Source of the DNA: Sphingomonas endolithica
Lineage (GTDB): Bacteria; Pseudomonadota; Alphaproteobacteria; Sphingomonadales; Sphingomonadaceae
DNA length: 64,000 bases
Assembly (NCBI RefSeq): GCF_025231525.1
Contig: NZ_CP103057.1
Coordinates: forward strand, 372,001-436,000
Reading direction: 5' to 3'
Shown here: piece by piece, positions 7,888-16,484 of the stretch
Layout of the letters: each line of letters opens with the position of its first letter
Numbering within the stretch: position 1 is the stretch's first letter
The notes under the pieces: generated by a model
What the model was told of the DNA's origin: nothing
Database searches by the model: none
The model's input: only the letters and a program-made list of their open reading frames with translations
Translations under genes and position numbers: made by a program

Positions 7888-9972
7888 TCACTTAGGCCCT
7901 TTTTTCAGGGCATCTTCGACGGCCTTTGACCCGTCGTCGGTCGCCTTTTTCGCAGCCTTGTCAGCGTCCTCGACCGCTTTCTGAGCAGCCTTCGCGGCAT
8001 CCTCCGCGCTCTTCTGCGCGTCCTTAGCGGCCTTGTCCTGTTGCTTCGCCGCTTCTGCAGCAGCCCTTGCAGCATCATCCGCTGCTTGTTTCGCGGCCCG
8101 CTCGGCGTCCTTGGAATCCTTATCGGAGGCCGCCTTGGCTGCTTCGTCGGCGGCCTTCGCTGCGTCCTTAGCGGCACGGTCAGCTTCTCTGTCCAACGCT
8201 ACTTTGGCTGCTTCCTTGTTCGCCTGCTCGGCCGCGGCTCGTGCAGCATCCTCAGATGCCTTAGCGGCATCCCTTGCAGCCTTCTCTGCCTCTCTAGCTG
8301 CATCCTTTGCGGCCTTATCCGCATCCCTGTTCGACTTATCGGCTGCTTCTCTTGCAGCTTTCTCAGCTGCCTTAGACGCTTCGGCCGCCGCACGGGCAGA
8401 CGCGTTTGCTGCTTCCTTAGCTGCCTTGTCGCTGTCTGCCTTCGCAGCTTCGCGGGCTGCCTTATCTGCGTCCTGCGCCGCTTTCGCTGCGTCCTTGGCG
8501 GCCTTGTCTGCGGCTGCAATCACGCCGGCATCTGTGCTCGATCGGGCATCTTCCGCTGCCTTTGCTGCATCGCGAGCAGCCTTCTCCGCTGCGGCTTGCG
8601 CAACTGCGTTAAGCGCGGCCTGATTGGCTCGCGCAACTTCCGCAGCAGCAGCATCCTCCGATGCTCTGGCGGCGGCAAGGGCGGCGGCGGTGGAAGCGTC
8701 AGACGCAGCTTTGGCTGCTTCTTCAGCAGCACTGTCTGTAGCAGCACTCGCTGCAGCCTCGGCTGCCCGTTGCGCTGCTGCTGCGGCTGCAACCGCGTTG
8801 GCCTGTGCGGTCGCCTTGGCAGCGCTCTCCTCTTGAGCACGTGCTGCTTGCGCCGCAGCAGCGGCAGCGGCTTTAGTGGCATCATCGGCCGTCGCTTTTG
8901 CCGCAGCTTCGGCCGCATCTCTTTGTGTCTTGTCGGACGCTGCCTTCGCGGCATCGTCCGCTGAGCGCTGTGCCGCGAGTGCTGCTTCTTGCGCGGCATT
9001 GTCCGCCTGAGTTTTAGCTGCTGCTGCCGTCTGGGCAGCAGCGGCGCTATCCCCCAGGGCTTGGCCGGCTGCCTGCTGCGTATCCTGCACCGCGATTACT
9101 GCCTGCGCGCTGGTGACAGATTTGACCGCGGATGTGGAAGCCTCCGTCGTCATGCGAGAGGCAACGGCGAGTTCTGGCAGGTCAGCAGCCGTGGCCGCGA
9201 TCTCGACTGGTGTGCCGATGCTTCCGGAGACTAGGCCGTTTGTGGTTTCGGAAAGTGACACAGGAGCTTCGAATACGGCCGGCAGGACCGTCTGTTGGCT
9301 TGCCACGGGGCTCGTGTCGGGTGTTGGCGTTATTCTATCTGCTGTTGGCGTTGGCCCCGACGAAGGAGGTGCTGGCGGGGCAGGGGTGTTGGGCGCGTCG
9401 GGCGAAACAAGCGTCTTTGTCACACCATTGGTTTCGATCTGCAGCCGATAGAGGTCGCCGGCCCCGATCAGCGCGATCCCGCCGGGCCGGACAAGATCGT
9501 GAGCGCCGCCGTCAATGGTGGCGACATCAACAGCGCCTTCCAGCACTTGGACGGAAGAACCCTTGCTGTTCACGCCGATCGAGAAGGTGGTGCCTTTCAC
9601 GACGGCAGCCAGGTACGGAGTTTTTACCTCGAAATGTGGGGTAAGTTTCTTTTTTATCATGAAGACAACGTTGCCGAAATCCTCCAACACCTGTGTCACG
9701 CCCGAGCGCGGCGGAGCTTGCGGAAGACGCAACTGCGTGGCTGGCGCGACCATCATGTACTCGGACCCGCGCACGAGCACCAAACGTCCGCCTTGGCCGG
9801 TTTTCACCGTATCGCCGGCTGCAACGGTGATGCCTCTGGTGGCGGTCTTAACAATGCCGCTTCGGAAAATTTGCACCGGGCCAGATGTTTCGCTGATTGT
9901 CCAGGCTGGCTGCTCAGCCATCGCCACGGTCGAACAGCTTGCGCCGAACAGAAAAACAAGGTGCTTGCGCAT
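7888..9972 (-). CDS. Exported FecR-domain protein with a long Ala/Lys-rich helical tail, 694 aa
   Basis: Signal peptide at residues 1-19 (ends VAMA). Residues about 30-190 form a FecR-type beta domain (GDTVKTGQGGRLVLV, then TPYLAAVVKGTTFSIGV, typical of the stand-alone exported FecR family, not the anti-sigma kind). A Pro/Ser/Thr linker covers about 195-235. From about 285 to the end there is an almost unbroken repeat of Ala-Ala-Lys-Ala/Asp heptad-like units, predicting one very long charged helix, as in TolA or filament/stalk proteins. The divergent neighbour encodes a TpsB-type outer-membrane transporter. I infer a surface or periplasm-spanning fibre; a substrate role for the transporter is possible but the usual TPS haemagglutinin domain is absent. 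The repeats make all six frames open here. Confidence 0.8.
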   Translation of the reverse strand: MRKHLVFLFGASCSTVAMAEQPAWTISETSGPVQIFRSGIVKTATRGITVAAGDTVKTGQGGRLVLVRGSEYMMVAPATQLRLPQAPPRSGVTQVLEDFGNVVFMIKKKLTPHFEVKTPYLAAVVKGTTFSIGVNSKGSSVQVLEGAVDVATIDGGAHDLVRPGGIALIGAGDLYRLQIETNGVTKTLVSPDAPNTPAPPAPPSSGPTPTADRITPTPDTSPVASQQTVLPAVFEAPVSLSETTNGLVSGSIGTPVEIAATAADLPELAVASRMTTEASTSAVKSVTSAQAVIAVQDTQQAAGQALGDSAAAAQTAAAAKTQADNAAQEAALAAQRSADDAAKAASDKTQRDAAEAAAKATADDATKAAAAAAAQAARAQEESAAKATAQANAVAAAAAAQRAAEAAASAATDSAAEEAAKAASDASTAAALAAARASEDAAAAEVARANQAALNAVAQAAAEKAARDAAKAAEDARSSTDAGVIAAADKAAKDAAKAAQDADKAAREAAKADSDKAAKEAANASARAAAEASKAAEKAAREAADKSNRDADKAAKDAAREAEKAARDAAKASEDAARAAAEQANKEAAKVALDREADRAAKDAAKAADEAAKAASDKDSKDAERAAKQAADDAARAAAEAAKQQDKAAKDAQKSAEDAAKAAQKAVEDADKAAKKATDDGSKAVEDALKKGPK

Positions 9973-10150
9973 GCAGAACTCTCCGGCGCCGAAACTGATT
10001 TCTCGCGTCGCCCATCCAGGGCCCTGTGACAGAGTATCTTCTCCGATTGATTTAACAGGTCGGTAAACAGAATCTTAGGCACATCAGCCAGATAACTATT
10101 TGCAAACGCTTAAAGCCTATCGCGTCCAGGTAGTGCGGAGAGACTAGTAG

Positions 10151-11815
10151 ATGCGTCGGCTTTTGAATGTAGTGCTGGTTGGTGCGGGGCTGATGCTTTC
10201 GCCTTCGCATGCCGCTGGGCAGGTAAGGCTGGACCGAGCGGACCCGACAATCGCTGAACAGGCGCTGCCGAATGTCGCTGAGAAAGTAGATCCGGCTCAA
10301 GCGCCCGCCACCATGACCCCGTCTTCACAGGAAACAAGGATCGGGATAGCGCCGACGGGGCCGCACGTCGCGTCCGCTATCGTAATTGGGGGCGCCGAGA
10401 GTGCAATTCCCTCACAGGTCTTTGCGGACATCATCGTAGATTACGTTGGTAAACCACTGCTAACGCAGGACTTCACCGATCTGTTGAGCCGAGTTTCGGC
10501 CAAGGCACGGAGCCGTGGCTTCTCTTTTGCCACCGCCTCGATCAGCTCTCAGGATATCGCTTCCGGCGTGTTGCGAGTAGCCTTGGACTTGGGCCGGATC
10601 GATGCCGTTCGTGTGATCGGCACAGCGAACCCCTACGCTGACAAGCTTCTGACAACCGCGCTGGCGGGGCAAGTGGTTCGAAAGGACACGCTGGAGCGGG
10701 CGATCGGATTGGTCAGTGACATTCCTGGCGTCACGGTCACGGATACCAAGTTCGTTCGCCAAGATGGCTTCGGCATCCTGCTAGTGACCATCGCTCAGGA
10801 TCGGGCGAGCGCGTACGTTCAGCTCGACAACCGTGGCAGTAAAGAAGTCGGCCCAATTCGGTCAACGATATTAGGCAACCTCCGCGGCGTGTTACGCTCA
10901 GGCGATGAAATTGGTGTGATCGCGGCGTTGACGCCTGTTCAGCCATCGGAGTTCGCCTTCCTGCGTGGGCGTTATACCAGCCCACTGGGTTCGGCAGGGT
11001 CGACCGTGACGGTATCGGGATCGTACGGCCGCGCGCATCCTGGAGCTTCGTTGAAGCCGCTGGATGTTATCGGCACGAGCTGGGATCTGGCGATGGGCTA
11101 CTCAGTGCCAATCTTGCGTAGCCGAACACGCAGTTTGTGGGCCAATCTTGAGGTTCGCACCCTGTCGAGCAGCCAGACCCTTCTCGGGACCAGGCTGCGG
11201 AGGGATAAGATCACGACGCTCACCGGAACACTGGGTGGTAATGCCCGCGCGGCAGGCGGCGTGGTCCGTAGCGAGTTAGCGATTATAGCTGGGCTACCAG
11301 TTGCAGGCGCTAGCCATCAAGAAGATGCCTTGCTGTCCCGCCGCGATGGTGACGCGCGTTTCGTAGCTGGTACCTACAGCGTCGACTGGTCGCGTAAGGT
11401 CACCAAGCGGATCAGCGTCGTGCTGGCTTCCGCTGGGCAGCTTGCTTCTCGCCCGCTGTTGGCATCAGCTGAGATCGGGGCAGGGGGCCCGGCCTTCGGG
11501 CGGGGCTACGACTATGCTGAGCGGACCGGCGACAGCGGTATTCTGGGATCTGCGGAAGTGCGCGCAGACCTTGGCCGCGTACTACCGACCGTGATCGACC
11601 GATTGCAGATCTACGGCTTCGTGGATGGCGGTTACGTGGGCAATCTGCGTCGAGGGTTTGGGGGCGGATCCTTGCTTTCCTCTGGAAGTGGCCTTCGCAT
11701 GGGGAAGGGCAGGTTAGACGGCATGATCGAGCTTGCGTTACCAATGAATGCCGACCGTTTCGATACCGGCAATCGACGTTCGCGGCTCTCCCTGCGCCTC
11801 TCAGTTAGTATTTGA
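10151..11815 (+). CDS. Two-partner-secretion type outer-membrane transporter (ShlB/FhaC/HecB family), 554 aa
   Basis: Signal peptide to about residue 24. Two POTRA-like domains follow (about 75-150 and 150-215), then a 16-strand barrel region. The conserved loop-6 motif appears as FGRGYDYAE and is followed by strands such as IYGFVDGGYV; the protein ends in a barrel-type strand (LSLRLSVSI). This is the TpsB architecture that exports a partner protein through the outer membrane. No classical TpsA is beside it: the divergent gene encodes a FecR-domain coiled protein instead. The downstream CHASE2-EAL gene begins 4 nt after its stop, so the two form an operon. Confidence 0.85.
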   Translation: MRRLLNVVLVGAGLMLSPSHAAGQVRLDRADPTIAEQALPNVAEKVDPAQAPATMTPSSQETRIGIAPTGPHVASAIVIGGAESAIPSQVFADIIVDYVGKPLLTQDFTDLLSRVSAKARSRGFSFATASISSQDIASGVLRVALDLGRIDAVRVIGTANPYADKLLTTALAGQVVRKDTLERAIGLVSDIPGVTVTDTKFVRQDGFGILLVTIAQDRASAYVQLDNRGSKEVGPIRSTILGNLRGVLRSGDEIGVIAALTPVQPSEFAFLRGRYTSPLGSAGSTVTVSGSYGRAHPGASLKPLDVIGTSWDLAMGYSVPILRSRTRSLWANLEVRTLSSSQTLLGTRLRRDKITTLTGTLGGNARAAGGVVRSELAIIAGLPVAGASHQEDALLSRRDGDARFVAGTYSVDWSRKVTKRISVVLASAGQLASRPLLASAEIGAGGPAFGRGYDYAERTGDSGILGSAEVRADLGRVLPTVIDRLQIYGFVDGGYVGNLRRGFGGGSLLSSGSGLRMGKGRLDGMIELALPMNADRFDTGNRRSRLSLRLSVSI

Positions 11816-11819
11816 GACA

Positions 11820-14204
11820 ATGGACAACCATTTGAATAAATGGGGAAATATTCGGAAGCGTTTTTCCGGCCTGATACTCCTTGGCGCCGCGTTCGTGAGT
11901 ATTACGACGGCGGCAACTCGCTTCGGCGCTGCTGCGGACCGCTCGCTTGACGGGCTTAGATCAGGAGTGGTCAGCCGGCAGGCAAGTGGCAATGTGGTGG
12001 TCGTCGAGCTTGATGCTGCGAGCACCGCCGCGATCAAGCGTTGGCCTTGGTCGCGCGACAATTACGCGCGTGTCGTTGATCGCCTTAGCAGTGCAGGTGC
12101 GGGATCGATCGTGTTCGACGTCGATTTCTCTTCCACCTCGGACGCGGCTGGGGACAGGGCATTTGCCGCTGCAATCTCAAATGCTGGCGGCCGGGTGGCC
12201 TTGCCGACCTTTGGTCAGCAACGCAGCGCGGATGACGTGCGAACAATCGACGCGTTGCCGCTGCCGCTTCTTCGACCACATGCCGCCCTCGTATCGGTGA
12301 GCATAGCGCCTGATCTGGATGGTTCGGTCCGAGACATGCCTTTCGCTACAATGACGGCCGGCGTGCCTCGCCCGTCGCTGTCCAGCTACATCGCAGGAAG
12401 ATCGGGGGTCGCTGACGCGCTGTTTCCCATCGACATGTCCATCGATCCCAAGACTATTCCACGCTTGAGCTTCGTCGCGGTGCGCGATGGCAAGTTCGAC
12501 CCCAAGCTCGTCCGCGGACGCGACGTTTTGATCGGCGCGACCGCAGTTGAGATGGGGGACCGGTACGGCACGCCCAGCTGGGGAGTGCTGCCCGGTGTGA
12601 TCGTGCAGGCGCTGGCGGCGGAGACGCTGATCCGCGGAATACCCGTACGGGGCAGCGTTGCAGTAGCGATTGTGCTTGCCCTGATGCTCGCCGGCTTGAT
12701 CGTGCGCCAACGTTCCACAGGGCGGATTATGCTCATCTCGGCCCTTGGCGCTGCGGTGTTGATCAGCGTGGCGTTGCTTGCTCAACACGCGTTCCAGGTG
12801 GTCTACCCAATAGCGGCTGCGCTGATGGCAATCGGAACAGCGTCGGCCGCTTGTCTCGGCCGCGATGTACTGCGCCGGTTCGATCTCCAGCGCACCACTG
12901 ACGATGCGACGAACCTACCCAATCGCCGCGCCTGGCAATACTCTGTTGACGATCAGCGGGCCATTGCCGTTGCGATAGCGGAGATCGGGAATTACGAGAG
13001 TCTCCACGCAGTCCTTGGGTCTCAAGCGGCAAGCGACGTAGTTGTCCGTCTGGCAGAGCGCCTCCGCCTATCCAGTGAAGACGCGCGGGTTTACCGCATC
13101 AGCAATCGTCAGCTTGGGGTCTCGCTATCGGCAGAGCAGCCGATCGAAGACTCGATGAGTTGCCTGCGAGCAATCCTCATCCAACCAGTAGAAGTCGCGG
13201 GCCGCAGGGTGGACGTCACCACGACGATCGGCGTGGCGCAAGGCGCTCGTCAAGGCTTGGACCGCTTGCTCGCAGATGCGGCAATGGCAGCTGACCAAGC
13301 ACAGGTTGAGGGCACCTTCTGGCGTCTTGCGACTACAGACCTTGCGGATGTGGAACGCTCGATATCGCTTATGGGTGAGCTCGACCAAGCCATTTCCGCC
13401 GGCGAGATAGACGTCTATTATCAGCCGAAGCTAAACCTGAAGGAGCAGCGCATCACCAGTGTGGAGGCGCTGGTGCGATGGAAGCACCCGATACGAGGCT
13501 TTATCGGCCCCGATCTTTTCATTCCCCTCGCCGAGCAGACCGACCGCATTGCGCCATTAACGATCTACGTCTTGAAGCGAGTGTTAGCAGACCTTCAAGT
13601 CTGGCGCGGGCGCGGACACAATGTCGCGGCGGCGATAAACATTTCCGCTAAACTGCTATCGTCTCAATCGTTTAATGCCGAAATTGAACGCGCCCTCGCA
13701 TCATTCGACGCGCCGACAACTTCGCTGATCTTCGAAGTCACTGAGTCTGCTACCATGTCGGATCCGGCTGCTGCGATCGCCGCACTGCGCCGCTATCGCG
13801 ACTTGGGGGTTGCGGTGTCTCTGGACGACTATGGTACCGGACAGTCGACCCTCACATATCTTCAGCAACTGCCGCTGAACGAATTGAAGATCGATCGGAG
13901 CTTCGTTCAATTTGCGCACCAGAACCATAACGACGCGGTGCTCGTTCGCTCCACCATCAAGCTGGCACATGATCTGGGCTTGAAGGTCGTTGCAGAGGGC
14001 GTGGAGGACGTCGCCTGCCGCGAATTCCTCGCGGCGTCTGATTGCGACCTTATTCAGGGGTATCTCATCAGTCGTCCAGTACCGCTTGGCGACCTGATCG
14101 GCCTTCTTGAAGCTGCTCAGGGGGGCTCAGCGGACGGGGCGGATCCGTACTCTAACGCCTCCGCTGAAGTAGCTGCGCACCACTTGCGGCGACAGGCCGG
14201 ATAG
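11820..14204 (+). CDS. CHASE2 sensor with degenerate GGDEF and intact EAL domain, 794 aa
   Basis: An N-terminal membrane helix (about 16-32) is followed by a periplasmic CHASE2 domain (to about 270), three helices (about 280-296, 303-321, 328-345), a GGDEF fold whose signature is replaced (RISNRQLG at about 427-433, so no cyclase site), and an EAL domain with EALVRW (549-554), EVTES, DDYGTG, LKIDRSF and EGVED all present. It should hydrolyse c-di-GMP under control of a periplasmic signal. The ATG at 11820 lies 4 nt past the transporter stop, so translation is coupled. CHASE2 proteins are often found beside exported FecR-domain proteins, as here. Confidence 0.88.
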   Translation: MDNHLNKWGNIRKRFSGLILLGAAFVSITTAATRFGAAADRSLDGLRSGVVSRQASGNVVVVELDAASTAAIKRWPWSRDNYARVVDRLSSAGAGSIVFDVDFSSTSDAAGDRAFAAAISNAGGRVALPTFGQQRSADDVRTIDALPLPLLRPHAALVSVSIAPDLDGSVRDMPFATMTAGVPRPSLSSYIAGRSGVADALFPIDMSIDPKTIPRLSFVAVRDGKFDPKLVRGRDVLIGATAVEMGDRYGTPSWGVLPGVIVQALAAETLIRGIPVRGSVAVAIVLALMLAGLIVRQRSTGRIMLISALGAAVLISVALLAQHAFQVVYPIAAALMAIGTASAACLGRDVLRRFDLQRTTDDATNLPNRRAWQYSVDDQRAIAVAIAEIGNYESLHAVLGSQAASDVVVRLAERLRLSSEDARVYRISNRQLGVSLSAEQPIEDSMSCLRAILIQPVEVAGRRVDVTTTIGVAQGARQGLDRLLADAAMAADQAQVEGTFWRLATTDLADVERSISLMGELDQAISAGEIDVYYQPKLNLKEQRITSVEALVRWKHPIRGFIGPDLFIPLAEQTDRIAPLTIYVLKRVLADLQVWRGRGHNVAAAINISAKLLSSQSFNAEIERALASFDAPTTSLIFEVTESATMSDPAAAIAALRRYRDLGVAVSLDDYGTGQSTLTYLQQLPLNELKIDRSFVQFAHQNHNDAVLVRSTIKLAHDLGLKVVAEGVEDVACREFLAASDCDLIQGYLISRPVPLGDLIGLLEAAQGGSADGADPYSNASAEVAAHHLRRQAG

Positions 14205-14299
14205 CTCCCTAGCGGCACTCCCCATCCCATAGTGCCGCCAGTAGCTATCCAGCCGGGCGCCTGAAGCGCGCCAGGGCCGATCACATATCGTTGCTGTAA

Positions 14300-14551
14300 T
14301 CAGTCCGGCAGGCTTGCAGCAAAACGAACGCCATCGCCGCCGTTAGACGACGTGTTTCCAGCGTTGATGAAGACGATTCCGGCTTTCGTGAATGTCGCAA
14401 TAATCGTCTGCTCGGACGCGGCGCTGACCAAGCGTCCGCCTTCCAACCTTTTAACGGTGATCGCGCTGATTTCGGCAGCAGCGGCAAGATCGGAAGCGGA
14501 CCAGCCGAGCAGCGCTCGGGCGGCGCGGCATTGTGCGACTGACAGACCCAT
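14300..14551 (-). CDS. XRE-family helix-turn-helix regulator, 83 aa
   Basis: The product begins MGLSVAQCRAARALLGWSA and carries a lambda-repressor-like HTH: DLAAAAEISAITVKRLEGG, followed by a short beta-like tail (KAGIVFINAG). This matches small one-domain regulators very common in rhizobia and sphingomonads. It is divergent to the exported protein gene at 14705; the 150-nt gap contains a direct repeat GAAC-N6-GAAC that could be its operator. Target unknown. Confidence 0.8.
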   Translation of the reverse strand: MGLSVAQCRAARALLGWSASDLAAAAEISAITVKRLEGGRLVSAASEQTIIATFTKAGIVFINAGNTSSNGGDGVRFAASLPD

Positions 14552-14704
14552 TCGCGCACCCTACCACTTATTTCGCCGCGAGCCACGGCGAACGCTTGCG
14601 AACGCCAGCGACTGGTGATACAAATAGTAACAGTCAACGGCCGGGCAAGGAGATTGAGCCCTCCGAACCCGGCCTGACCTCAACCGATCGTAAGGAGATC
14701 GACA

Positions 14705-15142
14705 ATGGCTGACACCACCCATAGCACCACTGCGTCCAGACGCGCCATACTCGGCGCTGCATTTGCCGCCCCTGCCTTGATTTCACTCGGCGCCAGCCCC
14801 GCAATTGCGACGTCTATGTCGAAGAGCGTACCCTGGGATGCTGCCATGAAGCGGTATATCGCGCTGAAGTTGCGCCAGGACACGGCATGGGCCCATTACA
14901 AGGCGCTGCCGTCCCTCCAACAGAAGGGCGCGGCCGACGATGAGATGGACCGTATCACCAACGAGTTCGTCGCGGCGCAAGACCTGCTTCTGGAGATGCC
15001 CGCTCCGCACAATCAAGCGCTTCTGTGGAAGCTGGAGCATGTGCTGGAGATCGAAGGAGACGGCTTCACAGCCTCGTGGGGCGGACCGTTCATCAAGCAG
15101 GTGATGGACGACATGCGACGGCTGCTGGCGGCGGGGGCTTGA
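14705..15142 (+). CDS. Exported hypothetical protein with Tat-like leader, 145 aa
   Basis: AAGGAG lies 8 nt before the ATG. The N-terminus has TASRRAILGAAFAAPALISL, a twin-Arg plus hydrophobic stretch resembling a Tat signal, with likely cleavage after AIA at about residue 35. The mature part (about 110 residues) is helical with a W/Y-rich start (WDAAMKRYIALK). No family recognised. First of a run of five closely packed small genes (to 16372), so probably an operon. Confidence 0.6.
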   Translation: MADTTHSTTASRRAILGAAFAAPALISLGASPAIATSMSKSVPWDAAMKRYIALKLRQDTAWAHYKALPSLQQKGAADDEMDRITNEFVAAQDLLLEMPAPHNQALLWKLEHVLEIEGDGFTASWGGPFIKQVMDDMRRLLAAGA

Positions 15143-15145
15143 GCG

Positions 15146-15520
15146 ATGGTCCTCCACACACCGCGCGGCGACGCTGCGATCGAAGCGGCTTGGGCGTGTC
15201 GCGAGCAGGCCTATGCCGCCTATAACGCCCTGCCGGATAACAACGGACCGGTAGTGAACGGCTACGGTCCGAGCGAACGTGAGATGTGGGCCATTATCGA
15301 CGAAGCGGAAGAAACAATCCGTGCCGCCGTTGCGACAACGGCACGTGGGGCCATGCTTCAGCTATGGTGCGCGATGTATAACAGCGTCTCCGGGCGCGAG
15401 GACGACGAAGCGGTCACTCAAGGCGACTTTGCCGCAATCGACCGGAAGGACAGCGGGCTGGACTGGAATGCTCGCCTGATGCTGGCCGCTATTCGGTCTC
15501 TCCAAGCGATGGAGGCGTGA
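15146..15520 (+). CDS. Hypothetical protein, 124 aa
   Basis: Starts 4 nt after the exported protein gene. It has the same overall plan as its neighbour's mature part (a helix with W..C..Q.YAAYNALP, then an acidic helix with IIDEAEETI), so the two may be distant relatives arisen by duplication; this is a visual impression only. No leader peptide. The stop overlaps the ribosome-binding region of the next gene. Confidence 0.55.
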   Translation: MVLHTPRGDAAIEAAWACREQAYAAYNALPDNNGPVVNGYGPSEREMWAIIDEAEETIRAAVATTARGAMLQLWCAMYNSVSGREDDEAVTQGDFAAIDRKDSGLDWNARLMLAAIRSLQAMEA

Positions 15521-15522
15521 GC

Positions 15523-15747
15523 ATGGCGACGCAACCCACCTTCGACCCCGCCGCATGGCTGCACGCCTTAGTCGCGATCGGCGGCGGCTACGCGCTCGCC
15601 TCCGGCCGCAAGCTGTGGCTGGTTGTGCAGGACTGCGCGGCGGACCAGCTCACCCCGGTCATGGCGCAGATCGTCGGCCAGCCTGATCGCGTTGAGGCGG
15701 TTCGATGGACTCTCGAGCGCCGGCAGAATGGGGAAACAGCGCTATGA
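15523..15747 (+). CDS. Hypothetical protein, 74 aa
   Basis: ATG at 15523 preferred over GTG at 15517 because GGAGG at 15511-15515 is 7 nt upstream of the ATG. The protein has FDPAAWLHALVAIGGGYAL, then a Trp-Leu-Val strand; no family known. The next gene overlaps its stop by ATGA, consistent with one operon. Confidence 0.5.
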   Translation: MATQPTFDPAAWLHALVAIGGGYALASGRKLWLVVQDCAADQLTPVMAQIVGQPDRVEAVRWTLERRQNGETAL

Positions 15748-16025
15748 GCGACTTCCGTTGGACGCTGGATGATCTACACAAAGCCGAAGCCGCACTGGAG
15801 CGTCGCCAGCGGAGGCTCAGCAGTGGCGAGATCACCCCGAAGCTGGTGTGTGCCGAGCCTGGGTGCGCAAAGGCGTGTCCTACTTGCGACTTCCAATGCA
15901 TGATCATGACTGGATCCGTCGCAGACATACGCCGGAGGATAGCAACCCAGGAGCAAGCTCGGGGGGCAACTTGGGAGTTACGGCATGGCGCCGATGTTTA
16001 CTCCACGACAGCTGGGAGGGCGTGA
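15744..16025 (+). CDS. Cys-rich hypothetical protein, 93 aa
   Basis: Begins MSDFRWTLDDLHKAEAALER, a helical region, followed by a cluster of five Cys (CAEPGCAKACPTCDFQC, residues about 34-50) that could bind a metal such as zinc. The C-terminal part is helical and basic. The start overlaps the previous stop (ATGA), which decided it over an earlier in-frame ATG. Function unknown. Confidence 0.55.
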   Translation: MSDFRWTLDDLHKAEAALERRQRRLSSGEITPKLVCAEPGCAKACPTCDFQCMIMTGSVADIRRRIATQEQARGATWELRHGADVYSTTAGRA

Positions 16026-16027
16026 CC

Positions 16028-16372
16028 ATGGCGCATCCCTCCATACCAGCACGCCTGCCAGCCCCGCCACGTGTCGGCTGGCGGCGCGCACGTCACCGCC
16101 GTTGGTCAAGACCCAACGACATGCCATCGGCTGCTGAGCTGCTGAGGATCATGCCATCTCTGCCGCGGGCGGCCCTGGCGCGGCTCACGGAGTGCATGAT
16201 CGACAGGATGGACGAGATCGACGGCGATCCTGATTTCGAGCTGCACGGAGACGAGTTGGACGGCTCAATGGGCGAAGACGACTTCCACAGCCAAAATAGC
16301 AGCTGGCTTGGTTATCCCGGTGACCCGGATGACGCCGAAGACAGCTTCGATCAGGAGAACGCCCACGACTAG
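16028..16372 (+). CDS. Hypothetical protein with basic front and acidic tail, 114 aa
   Basis: Starts 2 nt after the Cys-rich gene. The first 40 residues are Pro/Arg-rich (PPRVGWRRARHRRWSR), the middle is a short helix (PRAALARLTECMIDRMDEI), and the last 50 residues are strongly acidic with many Asp/Glu. No family recognised. Such charge asymmetry is seen in nucleic-acid-binding and DNA-mimic proteins, but no inference can be drawn here. Confidence 0.5.
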   Translation: MAHPSIPARLPAPPRVGWRRARHRRWSRPNDMPSAAELLRIMPSLPRAALARLTECMIDRMDEIDGDPDFELHGDELDGSMGEDDFHSQNSSWLGYPGDPDDAEDSFDQENAHD

Positions 16373-16484
16373 TCCCGCGACATGGCCGTCGGCATTGCCC
16401 CGGCGCCAGCAGCATTAACCCGTCGCTCGCAGATCGCGATCGGCGGGCTGGCCGCGTGTCCATCAGTTTCGGGACAGCCACGAA

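Noticed and set aside
7905..8999. Several long open frames in all directions and a repeat array like CRISPR
   Set aside because: They are by-products of the Ala/Lys codon repeats in the FecR/coil gene. There are no equal-length spacers, so it is not CRISPR.
14590..14603. GAAC-N6-GAAC direct repeat before the XRE gene, resembling a LexA box
   Set aside because: The alphaproteobacterial LexA box needs a 7-nt spacer; here it is 6. It could be the XRE operator instead.
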